Source: Candidatus Anammoxibacter sp. | Lineage (GTDB): Bacteria > Planctomycetota > Brocadiia > Brocadiales > Anammoxibacteraceae | Direction of reading: 5' to 3' | DNA: 64,000 bases | Assembly (NCBI GenBank): GCA_021777105.1 | Contig: JAIQZQ010000054.1 | Span: 26,923-90,922 of the forward strand | In this document: piece after piece, positions 63,388 through 64,000 of the stretch | Layout: each line of letters begins with the position of its first letter | Numbering within the stretch: the first letter of the stretch is position 1 | Made by a program: the position numbers and the translations under genes | Notes under the pieces: generated by a model | What the model was told of the DNA's origin: nothing | The model's input: only the letters and a program-made list of their open reading frames with translations | The model's database searches: none

Positions 63388-64000
63388 CTTCACAATCCCA
63401 TCAATCACCACCTGAACATGCTCAACATATTGCGGTTGCCCCATCTTTTGAAACCCATCTTTTGACCTGTTTAAAATAACCAACCCCTCTTCTTTCATGC
63501 CTCCATGACACATTAATTGACCAAGATCAAGCCCCACCATGCAAACCCCATCCAGCCTGCCGGTCTTTAACAAAATCTCATACGATTCACTTAAAAGTTC
63601 AAAAGCCTTTTGCGCATCGCCCTTTTGTAATTTGATCTTTGCAATGCTCCAAAATGTATTTGCCATACCAACAGCGTCGTCCAGTTCCTCATATACAATA
63701 ATCCTCTCATCATGAAGTTTCAGTGCTTCGTCAATCTCACCTTTTGATACCTTAATTCTCGCTATGTCACCCATCGTTACCGCTTTGGAACGTCTATCTC
63801 CCAATTCTTCATACACTTTAATTTCTTCATCATGAAGTTTCAGTGCTTCGTCAATCTCACCTTTTGATACCTTAATTCTCGCTATGTCACCCATCGTTAC
63901 CGCTTTTTCCCGTCTATCTCCCAATTCGTCAAATACAATAATCCTCTCATCATGAAGTTTCAGTGCTTCGTCAATCTCACCTTTTGATACCTTAATTCCC
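63379..64000 (-). CDS. TPR-repeat protein, 5' end outside window
   Basis: The minus-strand frame is open from the right edge of the window to the stop at 63379, so the gene is cut off; a TTG at 63924 is not its start. It consists of 40-residue tetratricopeptide units of the MalT/kinesin-light-chain type, such as DIARIKVSKGEIDEALKLHD. The units are unusually alike: the 60-base block at 63721-63780 is identical to 63841-63900 and begins again at 63961, a 120-bp period. The last two units and the C-terminal 90 residues are more diverged (FWSIAKIKLQKGDAQKAFEL). This indicates recent expansion by unequal recombination. The function is protein-protein binding of unknown kind; domains further upstream are out of view. 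Confidence 0.85.
   Translation of the reverse strand, partial: GIKVSKGEIDEALKLHDERIIVFDELGDRREKAVTMGDIARIKVSKGEIDEALKLHDEEIKVYEELGDRRSKAVTMGDIARIKVSKGEIDEALKLHDERIIVYEELDDAVGMANTFWSIAKIKLQKGDAQKAFELLSESYEILLKTGRLDGVCMVGLDLGQLMCHGGMKEEGLVILNRSKDGFQKMGQPQYVEHVQVVIDGIVKEG

Overview
This window comes from a diderm (Gram-negative) bacterium. It has two outer-membrane barrel proteins with signal peptides, a RodA-type SEDS protein, HtpG, a FecR-domain secretome and a NosL/S41 periplasmic protein. GC content by eye is moderate to low. I cannot place the taxon: there is no rRNA or universal marker, and the style (giant secreted PKD proteins, secreted tail-fibre-like proteins, many palindromic intergenic repeats) fits several uncultured environmental lineages.

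Layout. 1-3.3 kb: the 3' end of a TPR protein, a PIN/ribbon-helix-helix toxin-antitoxin pair and a small exported protein. 3.6-44 kb: a huge secretome block, all on the minus strand. In transcription order it runs: a membrane/coiled-coil protein; a giant PKD/beta-propeller protein; a tail-fibre-like protein with an S74 chaperone tip; a FecR protein with a very acidic body, split by a frameshift at an A12 run; two more giant PKD/beta-propeller proteins; two tail-fibre-like proteins with phage collar tips; a 2,592-residue FecR protein made mostly of Lys/Asp/Ser repeats; and an alginate-export-like porin. The order PKD -> tail-fibre-like -> FecR occurs twice, so the block looks like a duplicated and diverged cassette. 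45.3-49.7 kb: on the plus strand, another S74 tail-fibre-like gene followed by another PKD gene. A decayed S74 C-terminus lies at 23.7 kb and a startless 90-codon open frame at 45 kb.

49.9-55.9 kb (minus strand): an orphan minimal nucleotidyltransferase, a SAM methyltransferase, a GT4 glycosyltransferase, rodA and htpG. 56.1-62.2 kb (plus strand): a consensus sigma-70 promoter, a cobalamin riboswitch with its own terminator and no evident gene, then a second cobalamin riboswitch with a very long peripheral arm in front of an OprB-like porin, a YVTN beta-propeller protein and a NosL-S41 protease fusion. 62.4-64 kb: an overlapping nucleotidyltransferase/small-protein pair and the 3' part of a TPR gene with nearly identical 120-bp repeats.

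The intergenic spaces are full of short palindromes: a roughly 170-bp MITE-like element with C-rich inverted ends, a GGAGACTTTAGTCTCC palindrome, and REP-like hairpin arrays that mark the ends of the secretome genes. No transposase, tRNA, rRNA or CRISPR was seen.

Best candidate for an undescribed system: the duplicated cassette of secreted tail-fibre-like stalks with exchangeable tips (collar or S74), giant PKD/propeller proteins and FecR proteins with huge charged bodies. This is plausibly a cell-surface adhesion or matrix apparatus (inference). Second: the riboswitch/terminator unit without a gene, and the porin/propeller/NosL-S41 locus downstream of it.
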